From NCBI GenBank assembly GCA_021153265.1, contig JAGKTU010000085.1, positions 1 through 8,759 on the forward strand: a stretch of DNA of 8,759 nucleotides. The letters are read 5' to 3'. This stretch comes from Clostridia bacterium. Lineage in GTDB: Bacteria > Bacillota > Clostridia > Oscillospirales > Oscillospiraceae. The notes below the pieces were generated by a model, which worked only from the letters and a program-made list of their open reading frames with translations, did no database searches and was not told the origin of the DNA. The translations under genes were made by a program, and so were the position numbers. Positions within the stretch are counted from its first letter, which is position 1. The number at the start of each line of letters is the position of its first letter. Positions 1-5,296 of this stretch are shown in pieces.

Positions 1-225
1 CATCTGCTCCCCGGCGGCAAGATACGCATCCATCTCCCGAACCGAACCCCGGCGGTTGAGCTGGGCGGCTTTTTCGATGAGCGCATCGGTGGTATCCCCC
101 TGGGCGGATACCACGACTACCACCTGAATCCCCTGACGGGCAAGATTTGTGACCCGTCGGGCGGCATTTTGGATTCTTTCTGCATCTGCCAGAGAGGTTC
201 CTCCGTACTTTTGGATGATCAGCAT
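1..225 (-). CDS. lysC: Aspartate kinase, N-terminal part (cut by window edge)
   Basis: Aspartate kinase phosphorylates L-aspartate with ATP, the first committed step to lysine, threonine, methionine and diaminopimelate in the cytoplasm. Only the first 75 codons are present. Seen: the peptide opens MLIIQKYGGTSLADAERI, which carries the family's nucleotide/aspartate-binding KYGGTS motif at residues 6-11. A hydrophobic strand VVVVVSAQGDTTD follows (residues 35-47, matching the usual VVVSAMGxTTD), and LAAGEQ at 69-74 matches the family LLSTGEQ segment. The ATG start is set by a GGGAGGG ribosome site about 6 nt upstream. It follows the ACT-domain gene on the same strand, but a terminator hairpin lies between them, so it is either read through or uses a promoter I could not clearly find. 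The regulatory C-terminal ACT domains are outside the window. Confidence 0.93.
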   Translation of the reverse strand, partial: MLIIQKYGGTSLADAERIQNAARRVTNLARQGIQVVVVVSAQGDTTDALIEKAAQLNRRGSVREMDAYLAAGEQM

Positions 226-280
226 ATGGCATCCCTCCCGCGCTATTCTATGTCAGTCCGGGGCGAAAGGTGACGAAGAC

Positions 281-311
281 AGAAAAACTGCCACTCCAAT
301 GGAGTGGCAGT
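281..311 (-). terminator. Intrinsic terminator after the ACT-domain gene
   Basis: A perfect 11-12 bp inverted repeat (arms ACTGCCACTCC and GGAGTGGCAGT, 287-311, with a 3-nt AAT centre that can partly pair) is followed on the minus strand by TTTTTCT (287-281). It lies 12 nt past the stop codon of the ACT-domain gene and upstream of lysC, so it should end or attenuate transcription between the two. Confidence 0.85.
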
Positions 312-323
312 CAAACACGTAAT

Positions 324-764
324 TTAGCCGGCCAGAACTTCGGCCTTGATCACGCCGGCGCACAGCCGCAGATCGTGGAGCAGCTCTTCCAGCTGCACGG
401 TCAGATCCATAGTCTCCGCGGAGATGGTGACAACGGCGGTGCCGTTGGTGGGGACGATGGAGTTGATGGTGATGATGTTGGCCTTCTTCAGGGCGAAGAT
501 CTCCAGCACGTTGGACAGCAGACCCGGCTTATCGTGCAGCAGCAGCTGGAAGGTGATGATGCGGCCGGTCATCATGTTCTGGAAGGGCAGGACGGAATCC
601 CGATACTTGTAGAATGCGCTGCGGCTGATATCGGTCATGCGGGTGGCCTCATTGACGGTAGCGGCCTCGCCGGTGGACAGCAGCCGCTTGGCCTCTGCGA
701 CCTTGAGGAAAACCTCGGGCAGAGCGGATGCCTCCACGATGTAGTATTTAGGGGTATTGGGCAT
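324..764 (-). CDS. ACT domain-containing protein, UPF0735/PheB family
   Basis: The protein has 146 residues, the usual length of the UPF0735 family (B. subtilis PheB, long labelled a chorismate mutase on weak evidence). Residues about 21-60 form a helix-turn-helix-like segment (LLSTGEAATVNEATRMTDIS then RSAFYKYRDSV). Residues about 69-143 form one ACT domain with the ligand-loop motif DKPGLLSNVL at 78-87 and a second half typical of amino-acid-sensing ACT domains. An amino-acid-responsive regulatory role is inferred; no enzyme active site is visible. The ATG at 764 has an AAGGAGG ribosome site 7 nt upstream. Its neighbour downstream is aspartate kinase, matching the common clustering of this family with aspartate-pathway genes. 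It starts from an extended -10 promoter in the divergent region shared with the ytvI-like gene and ends at a strong terminator. Confidence 0.9.
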   Translation of the reverse strand: MPNTPKYYIVEASALPEVFLKVAEAKRLLSTGEAATVNEATRMTDISRSAFYKYRDSVLPFQNMMTGRIITFQLLLHDKPGLLSNVLEIFALKKANIITINSIVPTNGTAVVTISAETMDLTVQLEELLHDLRLCAGVIKAEVLAG

Positions 765-819
765 GAAAACGCCTCCTTGTATCTGTCAGAAAGAGTAATG
801 TGCGCATGCACAGGATTTA

Positions 820-848
820 TTGACAGTATTGTAGCATATATTTTAGAA
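820..848 (+). promoter_or_regulatory. Promoter for the ytvI-like gene
   Basis: A perfect -35 TTGACA (820-825) is followed after 17 nt by a weaker -10 TTAGAA (843-848; TTTAGA one base earlier is an alternative). The expected start lies near 855, about 38 nt before the TTG start codon. The element is interleaved with the minus-strand ACT promoter, so the two may compete for polymerase. Confidence 0.5.
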
Positions 849-855
849 AATGCAA
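828..855 (-). promoter_or_regulatory. Promoter for the ACT-domain gene
   Basis: On the minus strand the -10 hexamer TACAAT (833-828) is preceded by TGC, giving an extended -10 (TGCTACAAT). A partial -35, TTGCAT, lies at 855-850 with a 16-nt spacer. The start point would be near 821, leaving a leader of about 57 nt before the ATG at 764. It overlaps the plus-strand promoter of the divergent gene. Confidence 0.6.
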
Positions 856-880
856 CCCCTTGCGCAGCAACAAATGGATC

Positions 881-885
881 GGAGG
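881..885 (+). promoter_or_regulatory. Ribosome binding site fixing the TTG start of the ytvI-like gene
   Basis: GGAGG at 881-885 lies 7 nt before the TTG at 893. The ATG at 886 is out of frame and too close to the site, and the in-frame TTG at 860 lies upstream of it, so TTG 893 is the best start. Confidence 0.7.
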
Positions 886-892
886 ATGTTTC

Positions 893-1942
893 TTGAACAA
901 CCGTTATGCAAAAATTCTTACATTTGCCGGGATTTTTCTGGCTGTCCGGCTGGGGGTGCGCTATCTTCTGCCGCTGATGCTGCCCTTTTTGCTGGGTGGG
1001 GTGTTGGCGCTGGCGGCGGAGCCGGTGGTGAGGTTTCTGAACCGAAAGCTGGGCTTCAGCCGGGGATTAGGGGCAGGCATCGGGGTCAGCTTCGCGATCT
1101 GCCTGTTTGTTATGCTGGTAATGCTTCTGGCGGCGCTGATCATCCGGGAGCTGGGGGTTCTGGCAGGGGCGCTGCCGGATCTGGGGGAGACGGCAAAAGA
1201 CGGACTGGCTGCCCTCTCCGGATGGCTGGAGAATCTGACCCGGTTTGCACCAAAAAGTGTCCGAAAACCCCTGTCAGACAGTATTTCAGAGCTGTTTTCC
1301 GGGGGATCGGCGCTGCTGGACCGGGTCACCGAGGTTGCGCTGTCTCTTGCCGGAGGGGTGCTTCGCTCTGTGCCGGACAGCGCCCTGGGGCTGGGTACGG
1401 CGGTGATCTCGGCATATATGATCTCCGCAAGACTCCCCAAAATTCGCGCAGGTTTTAAGGGTCTGCTGGGAGAGCGGCTGCAGCCGCTGCTGGAGTCCCT
1501 GCGCCGCATCAAAACCGCCGTGCTGGGATGGCTGCAGGCGCAGGTTAAATTGATGACGGTGACCTTTGGCGTGGTGAGTCTGGGGTTTCTGCTGCTGCGG
1601 ATTCCCTATGGCCTGCTTTGGGCCGTATTGGTGGCGTTGGTGGATGCCTTTCCGGTGCTGGGTACGGGGACGGTGCTGGTGCCGTGGAGCCTTGTCTGTT
1701 TTTTGCAGGGGGACAGCGCCCGGGGTATTGGATTGCTGGGCATCTACGGCGCGGCGACCCTGATCCGCTCCGCATTAGAGCCAAAACTGGTGGGCAAGCA
1801 CTTGGGACTTGATCCGTTGGTGACCCTCATCGCCCTCTACGCAGGCTACAAGCTCTGGGGACTGATGGGGATGCTCCTTGCGCCCCTTTTGGCGGTGGCG
1901 GCCACCCAAGTGGTGACCCCAAAACGGCAGGACAGCCTCTGA
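893..1942 (+). CDS. ytvI: AI-2E family transporter, YtvI-type sporulation membrane protein
   Basis: This is a 349-residue integral membrane protein of the AI-2E/PerM family. Hydrophobic spans lie at about residues 8-42 (two closely spaced), 61-85, 145-176, 218-234, 239-270, 277-293 and 307-341. A less hydrophobic, probably extracytoplasmic or helical segment covers 95-140. The family core DAFPVLGTGT-VLVPW sits at 251-265, and an EPKLVGKHLGLDPLVTLIA segment at 296-314 is typical of YtvI. B. subtilis YtvI is a mother-cell sporulation protein; members of this family export or exchange unknown small solutes, so no substrate can be assigned. TTG is chosen as the start because of the GGAGG at 881-885. 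The stop codon lies inside the arm of the terminator shared with the convergent rluA-type gene. It is the only plus-strand gene here. The YtvI subfamily assignment is less certain than the AI-2E family. Confidence 0.85.
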   Translation: MNNRYAKILTFAGIFLAVRLGVRYLLPLMLPFLLGGVLALAAEPVVRFLNRKLGFSRGLGAGIGVSFAICLFVMLVMLLAALIIRELGVLAGALPDLGETAKDGLAALSGWLENLTRFAPKSVRKPLSDSISELFSGGSALLDRVTEVALSLAGGVLRSVPDSALGLGTAVISAYMISARLPKIRAGFKGLLGERLQPLLESLRRIKTAVLGWLQAQVKLMTVTFGVVSLGFLLLRIPYGLLWAVLVALVDAFPVLGTGTVLVPWSLVCFLQGDSARGIGLLGIYGAATLIRSALEPKLVGKHLGLDPLVTLIALYAGYKLWGLMGMLLAPLLAVAATQVVTPKRQDSL

Positions 1943-1965
1943 AAAAGCTTCAGAGGCTGTCTTTT
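1931..1965. terminator. Convergent terminator hairpin overlapping both stop codons
   Basis: The 12-nt arms GACAGCCTCTGA (1931-1942) and TCAGAGGCTGTC (1950-1961) are perfectly complementary around a 7-nt loop. On plus, TTTT follows at 1962-1965. On minus the following sequence is CTGCCGTTTT, a weaker tail. Each arm encodes Asp-Ser-Leu-stop for the gene that enters from its side. Confidence 0.8.
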
Positions 1966-2822
1966 GGAATTGCTGCGTCCATTTGGGACTGCAAAAAGAG
2001 TTCCTCCCCGGTGATGGGGTGCTTTAAGCGCAGGGATTTGGCGCACAAAAGCTGGTATGTCAGTCCATACTCTTCAGACAAACGGCGACTGTCCTCACTT
2101 GCATACTGGGGATCACCCAGAATAGGGAATCCAAAGTGCATGCAGTGCAGCCGCAACTGGTGCGTGCGGCCGGTGACCGGCTGAAGCGCAAGTTTACATA
2201 ATACTCCGTTGCGCTCCAACACCACATATTTCGTCACCGATGGCTTTCCCTCATCCCGAATCTCCCGGAGAAGGCTTGGCAGCGGCCGCCGTGCGATGGG
2301 GGCATCGAGGATGCCACTGTCCGCCTCTGGGCCGCCAAAGGTCAGCGCATGGTAGGTCTTTTCCACGTCTACCGTCTGCAAAAGCCGGTGGATGTGGGAA
2401 TTTTTTGCCAGCAGCACGATGCCGAAGGTGTCCCGGTCCAGCCGGGTCAGGGGGTGGAATGCGGATACCTGACCGGTTCGGCGGTAGTATCCTAGCACAA
2501 AGTTCGCCAGCGTGCCGGTGAACCGGGTGTGGGAGGGGTGGATCAGCATCCCGGCAGGCTTGTCCACCGCCAGCAGGTGGTCGTCTTCATAGAGAATGGT
2601 CAGTGCGCCATCCTCTGCCGGATACTCCGCCTCCGGCTCGTCCAGCCGCACGGTGATCACGTCACCCGGTTTCACGGGATAGTTGGTGCGTTGGGGAATG
2701 TCGTTGACCCGGATGGCGTCGCCCCATTTTAACTTGTTCATCAGTCCTGTGGACATGGCCAGCTCCCCCTTGAGGAAGGAGGACAGGCGGCCATCCCGAT
2801 CTGCGGTGTGGCGCAGAAGCAT
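1950..2822 (-). CDS. RluA-family RNA pseudouridine synthase
   Basis: This 290-residue enzyme converts uridine to pseudouridine in rRNA or tRNA; the exact target cannot be read from sequence. Residues about 10-60 form an S4-like RNA-binding domain (RLSSFLKGELAMS, then VNDIPQRTNYPVKPGDVITV). The catalytic domain begins near 75 with LYEDDHLLAVDKPAGMLIHP. The catalytic motif is HPLTRLDRDTFG at 123-134 with the nucleophile Asp129; the family usually has HRLDxxTSG, so Phe133 replaces the common Ser. GRTHQLRLH at 218-226 is the conserved RNA/active-site strand. The ATG at 2822 has AAGGTGA upstream and lies 13 nt after the stop of the parB-like gene, so the two form an operon. The last codons, Asp-Ser-Leu-stop, come from the terminator hairpin. 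Confidence 0.93.
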   Translation of the reverse strand: MLLRHTADRDGRLSSFLKGELAMSTGLMNKLKWGDAIRVNDIPQRTNYPVKPGDVITVRLDEPEAEYPAEDGALTILYEDDHLLAVDKPAGMLIHPSHTRFTGTLANFVLGYYRRTGQVSAFHPLTRLDRDTFGIVLLAKNSHIHRLLQTVDVEKTYHALTFGGPEADSGILDAPIARRPLPSLLREIRDEGKPSVTKYVVLERNGVLCKLALQPVTGRTHQLRLHCMHFGFPILGDPQYASEDSRRLSEEYGLTYQLLCAKSLRLKHPITGEELFLQSQMDAAIPKDSL

Positions 2823-2835
2823 GGATTCACCTTCT

Positions 2836-3618
2836 TTATTTAGGTATGGTGATGGTCAGCACGATCCTATCTTCGGTCTCCCGCCGCTCGGACACGGCAG
2901 GGATGCCGGAAGATTGGATCTTTGCCAGAGAATTGGTCAGATTGTTGAGAAATGCCCCCACATTTGTTTTGGTTTGCATCGCAGGCTTTTCCACCAGAAG
3001 ACTGTCGATGTAGCTTTCCGCTTTTGCAACACTCATGTTCTGCCGGGCGATCACGGCAATGGCGGTGAGCTTTTCCTCATCGTTTTTCAGTTTCAGCAGC
3101 GCCCGGGCGTGGCGCTCGGTGAGGTCTGCCTCCCGGATGGCACAGAGCACGGCGGAGGAGTGGCGCAGCAGCCGCAGCTTGTTTGCTACGGCGCTCTGGC
3201 TTTTGCCCAAAAGCCTCGCCACCTGATCCTGACTCATGGCCCAATTGGTCATGAGAGCGGAGATGCCCCAGGCTTCCTCAATGAAATCCAGATCCTGCCG
3301 CTGGAGATTCTCGATCATGGCGGCCATGCCCGACTCCCGGTCGTCCATGCTCATGACGATGCAGGGGATCTCGGTCAAGCCAATGAGTCCTGCCGCCCGG
3401 AGCCGTCGTTCCCCGGCGATGAGTTCGTAACCGCTGCCGACCCTGCGCACAGACAGGGGCTGCAGGATGCCGTGGAGGCGGATGGACTCCGCCAATTCCG
3501 ACAGCGCCTCGTGGCGAAAGATCTTCCGGGGCTGGGCGGGGTTTGGCTGGATGGACCGGGCCGGCAGAAAGACCACCCGTCCCGTTTCCATATAGGTTTT
3601 CAGCTTTTGGCATTGCAT
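2836..3618 (-). CDS. ParB/Spo0J-family protein, probably Noc-like
   Basis: This 260-residue protein belongs to the CTP-dependent DNA clamp family that marks chromosome regions (ParB at parS for segregation, Noc for division-site control). Seen: an N-terminal domain with IQPNPAQPRKIF at 23-34, ILQPLSVR at 51-58, the CTP-binding GERRLRA at 69-75 and ENLQRQDL at 103-110. A helix-turn-helix covers about 128-151 (MSQDQVARLLGKSQSAVANK then LRLL). Residues 140-151 resemble the Noc recognition helix (KGQSTIANKLRLL) more than Spo0J. No parA/soj gene is adjacent, which also favours Noc, but the call between the two is inference. The C-terminus ends in a strand-like DRIVLTITIPK. ATG 3618 is preferred over an upstream in-frame ATG at 3696 because GGGAGGAA lies 5-7 nt before it. 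The gene leads an operon with the pseudouridine synthase. Confidence 0.88.
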   Translation of the reverse strand: MQCQKLKTYMETGRVVFLPARSIQPNPAQPRKIFRHEALSELAESIRLHGILQPLSVRRVGSGYELIAGERRLRAAGLIGLTEIPCIVMSMDDRESGMAAMIENLQRQDLDFIEEAWGISALMTNWAMSQDQVARLLGKSQSAVANKLRLLRHSSAVLCAIREADLTERHARALLKLKNDEEKLTAIAVIARQNMSVAKAESYIDSLLVEKPAMQTKTNVGAFLNNLTNSLAKIQSSGIPAVSERRETEDRIVLTITIPK

Positions 3619-3648
3619 TGCCGTTCCTCCCTCATTTGTGGTGTACCC

Positions 3649-3669
3649 ATTGTACGTTCCCACGGAACG
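3649..3669 (-). promoter_or_regulatory. Probable promoter -10 and operator-like palindrome for the parB-like gene
   Basis: On the minus strand the -10 hexamer TACAAT (3654-3649) lies about 30 nt before the start codon. Immediately upstream, inside the spacer, is a perfect inverted repeat CGTTCC-CAC-GGAACG (3655-3669, plus-strand reading). The -35 region is poor (TGTTTT), consistent with a weak or regulated promoter. A repressor or the gene's own product binding here is possible but not shown. Confidence 0.4.
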
Positions 3670-3688
3670 GAAAAACAGCGAATGGAGG

Positions 3689-3726
3689 CCCTGCAACCGG
3701 CAAAATGCCCGACAGGATTTGCAGGG
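3689..3726. repeat. Inverted repeat with nested small hairpin upstream of the parB-like gene
   Basis: Perfect 8-nt arms CCCTGCAA (3689-3696) and TTGCAGGG (3719-3726) enclose 22 nt that themselves contain GGCA-AAA-TGCC (3699-3709). There is no U-tract, so it is not a terminator. It lies between the zinc-ribbon gene's terminator and the parB promoter. Confidence 0.45.
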
Positions 3727-3749
3727 AACGATATTATGTAAACTAGTGG

Positions 3750-3780
3750 AGAAAACAAACAGGGCCGGAAACCGACCCTG
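3750..3780 (-). terminator. Intrinsic terminator after the zinc-ribbon gene
   Basis: CAGGGTCGG and CCGGCCCTG (3780-3760, minus reading) form a 9-position stem with one mismatch and a TTT loop, followed by TTTGTTTTC. It lies 15 nt past the stop codon and separates this gene from the parB operon. Confidence 0.8.
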
Positions 3781-3795
3781 ATGTTTGCGTCAATC

Positions 3796-4074
3796 TTAGC
3801 CGTTGGCGCGCATCTGAGCGAAGCACTCGCTGCAGAACACGGGACGGTCGGACTTGGGCTGGAAGGGAACCTTAGCCTCGCCGCCGCAACGGGCGCAGGT
3901 AGCGGTGAAGAACTCACGGGGGCCGCGGGTAGCGTTCTTGCGAGCGTCACGGCAGGACTTGCAGCGCTGGGGCTCGTTCTGGAAGCCGCGCTCTGCGTAG
4001 AACTCCTGCTCACCAGCGGTGAACACGAACTCGTTGCCGCACTCTTTGCACACTAAAGTCTTATCTTCGTACAT
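3796..4074 (-). CDS. Zinc-ribbon domain protein with four CxxC pairs
   Basis: This is a 92-residue soluble protein of the 'probable zinc-ribbon' family common in Clostridia; the molecular role is unknown. Two metal sites are predicted. The first is Cys9/Cys12 (CKEC) with Cys38/Cys41 (CKSC), spanning the conserved NEFVFTAGEQEFYAERGF. The second is Cys60/Cys63 (CARC) with Cys81/Cys84 (CSEC), around KVPFQPKSDRPVF. The linker 42-58 is basic (RDARKNATRGPR), which would suit nucleic-acid or ribosome contact, but this is inference. The ATG at 4074 follows AGAGAGG; an in-frame ATG at 4137 lacks such a site. A consensus promoter upstream, a private terminator downstream and the favoured codon choice suggest a strongly expressed single-gene unit. 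Confidence 0.87.
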   Translation of the reverse strand: MYEDKTLVCKECGNEFVFTAGEQEFYAERGFQNEPQRCKSCRDARKNATRGPREFFTATCARCGGEAKVPFQPKSDRPVFCSECFAQMRANG

Positions 4075-4152
4075 TGGAATTACCTCTCTTCGGTTAAATG
4101 TCACCCCATGAATACCTACCGGATTAGCTGTAAGCAAGGGTCAAAATTGTAT

Positions 4153-4170
4153 ATGGTGATGTTTCACCAT
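4153..4170 (-). promoter_or_regulatory. Hairpin at the extreme 5' end of the zinc-ribbon mRNA
   Basis: ATGGTGA-AACA-TCACCAT is a perfect 7-bp stem with a 4-nt loop beginning at or one base after the predicted transcription start. It could protect the 5' end of the mRNA or, as DNA, be an operator overlapping +1. Both are inference. Confidence 0.5.
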
Positions 4171-4177
4171 AAGCTGG

Positions 4178-4206
4178 ATTATACACAAAGCGGTTCAATT
4201 TGTCAA
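4178..4206 (-). promoter_or_regulatory. Full-consensus SigA-type promoter for the zinc-ribbon gene
   Basis: On the minus strand TTGACA (4206-4201) and TATAAT (4183-4178) are both exact consensus, with a 17-nt spacer, in AT-rich DNA. The start should be near 4171, giving a leader of about 97 nt before the ATG at 4074. Confidence 0.88.
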
Positions 4207-4258
4207 TCGTTTATAAAATTATTTTTAGTAATTTTTGGCTTTTTATGCACTTTTTCCC

Positions 4259-5296
4259 TCAGATACCGAACTGTGTCTGTCCCTCGTAGGGGATGTGCAG
4301 GTGATCGTATGCCAATGCGGTGACACAGCGGCCTCTGGGGGTGCGGGTGAGGAAACCCAACTGCATCAGATAGGGCTCGTAGACGTCTTCCAGCGTCACC
4401 GCTTCCTCGCCGATGGTGGCGGCCAGCGTCTCCAGACCCACCGGACCGCCGGCGTAATTCTGGATGATGGCGGTGAGCATCCGGCGGTCGATGTTATCAA
4501 GACCTAAGTGGTCTACCTCCAACCGCCGCAGAGCCAGATCGGCGGCTTCTTTGGTGATGGTGCCGTCGCCTAAGACCATGGCGAAGTCCCGTACCCGGCG
4601 CAGGAACCGGTTGGCGATTCGGGGCGTACCCCGGCTTCGGGTGGCGATCTCCATAGCACCGGAGGGCTCGATGGGCATGCCGAGGATGGTAGCGGATCGG
4701 GTGACGATCTTGGAAAGTTCCTCGGGGGTGTACAGCTCCAGCCGCAGGTTCACGCCGAAACGGTCACGAAGGGGGGCGGAGAGCTGACCGGCACGGGTGG
4801 TGGCGCCGACCAAGGTGAATTTTGGCAGATCTAAGCGGATGGAGTTGGCGCTGGGGCCTTTGCCCACGATGATATCGATGGCGAAGTCCTCCATGGCGGG
4901 ATAGAGGATCTCCTCGACCACCCGATTTAAGCGGTGGATCTCATCGATGAAGAGAATGTCGCCGGGATTTAAGTTGGTCAGAAGCGCCGCCAGATCGCCG
5001 GGCTTTTCGATGGCAGGACCGGAGGTCACCCGGATGTTCACGCCCATCTCGTTGGCGATGACACCGGCAAGGGTGGTCTTGCCGAGGCCGGGAGGGCCGT
5101 AGAGCAGGGTGTGATCCAACGGTTCATTTCTGCGCCGGGCGGCTTCAATATAAATGGACAGGTTACCCTTGGCCTTCTCCTGGCCGGTGTAGTCGTTCAG
5201 CAGCTTGGGCCGCAGACCGATCTCACCGGCATCCTGGGGCGCAAAGGTGGGGGAAATGATGGGGCTGTCCAGTTCCTGAGAAAATTCGATGCTCAT
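4259..5296 (-). CDS. ruvB: Holliday junction branch migration helicase RuvB
   Basis: RuvB is the AAA+ motor that, with RuvA, drives branch migration of Holliday junctions during recombinational repair. The 345-residue length is normal. Seen: LRPKLLNDYTGQ at 28-39, Walker A GPPGLGKT at 67-74, Walker B FIDEIH at 116-121, sensor 1 GATTRAG at 164-170, the arginine-finger region LRDRFG at 176-181, the GTPRIANR motif at 223-230, and the C-terminal winged helix ending in PYLMQLGFLTRTPRGR at 308-323. All key residues are present. ATG 5296 is fixed by GGAGGA 7 nt upstream; a longer in-frame start at 5383 would lie within the transposase gene and lacks support. Its ATG overlaps the stop of the upstream RAYT gene in ATGA. 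No clear terminator follows; the 50 nt downstream are merely AT-rich. Confidence 0.98.
   Translation of the reverse strand: MSIEFSQELDSPIISPTFAPQDAGEIGLRPKLLNDYTGQEKAKGNLSIYIEAARRRNEPLDHTLLYGPPGLGKTTLAGVIANEMGVNIRVTSGPAIEKPGDLAALLTNLNPGDILFIDEIHRLNRVVEEILYPAMEDFAIDIIVGKGPSANSIRLDLPKFTLVGATTRAGQLSAPLRDRFGVNLRLELYTPEELSKIVTRSATILGMPIEPSGAMEIATRSRGTPRIANRFLRRVRDFAMVLGDGTITKEAADLALRRLEVDHLGLDNIDRRMLTAIIQNYAGGPVGLETLAATIGEEAVTLEDVYEPYLMQLGFLTRTPRGRCVTALAYDHLHIPYEGQTQFGI

Noticed and set aside
245..273. Possible lysC promoter with -10 TAGAAT
   Set aside because: No acceptable -35 at 16-18 nt (best TCACCT, 2 of 6) and no extended -10, so not listed as a feature.
860..892. Upstream in-frame TTG start for the ytvI-like gene
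   Set aside because: It precedes the GGAGG at 881-885, which would then lie within the coding region; the extra 11 residues are polar and unlike the family.
270..896. Plus-strand open frame of about 208 codons opposite the ACT gene
   Set aside because: Begins inside the terminator region, lacks a ribosome site, and its Gly/Asp/Gln-rich translation is typical of an antisense frame.
2683..3741. Long plus-strand open frame of about 350 codons opposite the rluA and parB genes
   Set aside because: Its translation is low-complexity and resembles no family, while both minus-strand genes have full domain sets and ribosome sites; it is an antisense shadow of GC-rich coding sequence.
4160..4167. TGTTTCAC, identical to half of the bacterial parS site
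   Set aside because: The other half (GTGAAACA) is absent; the match is explained by the 5' hairpin repeat and an 8-mer half-site occurs often by chance.
4207..4258. AT-rich tract after ruvB considered as a terminator
   Set aside because: No GC-rich stem precedes the T/A runs; it is better seen as upstream DNA of the zinc-ribbon promoter.
4286..4293. GTAGGGGA in ruvB resembling the REP head
   Set aside because: No palindrome follows and the bases encode the normal RuvB C-terminus.
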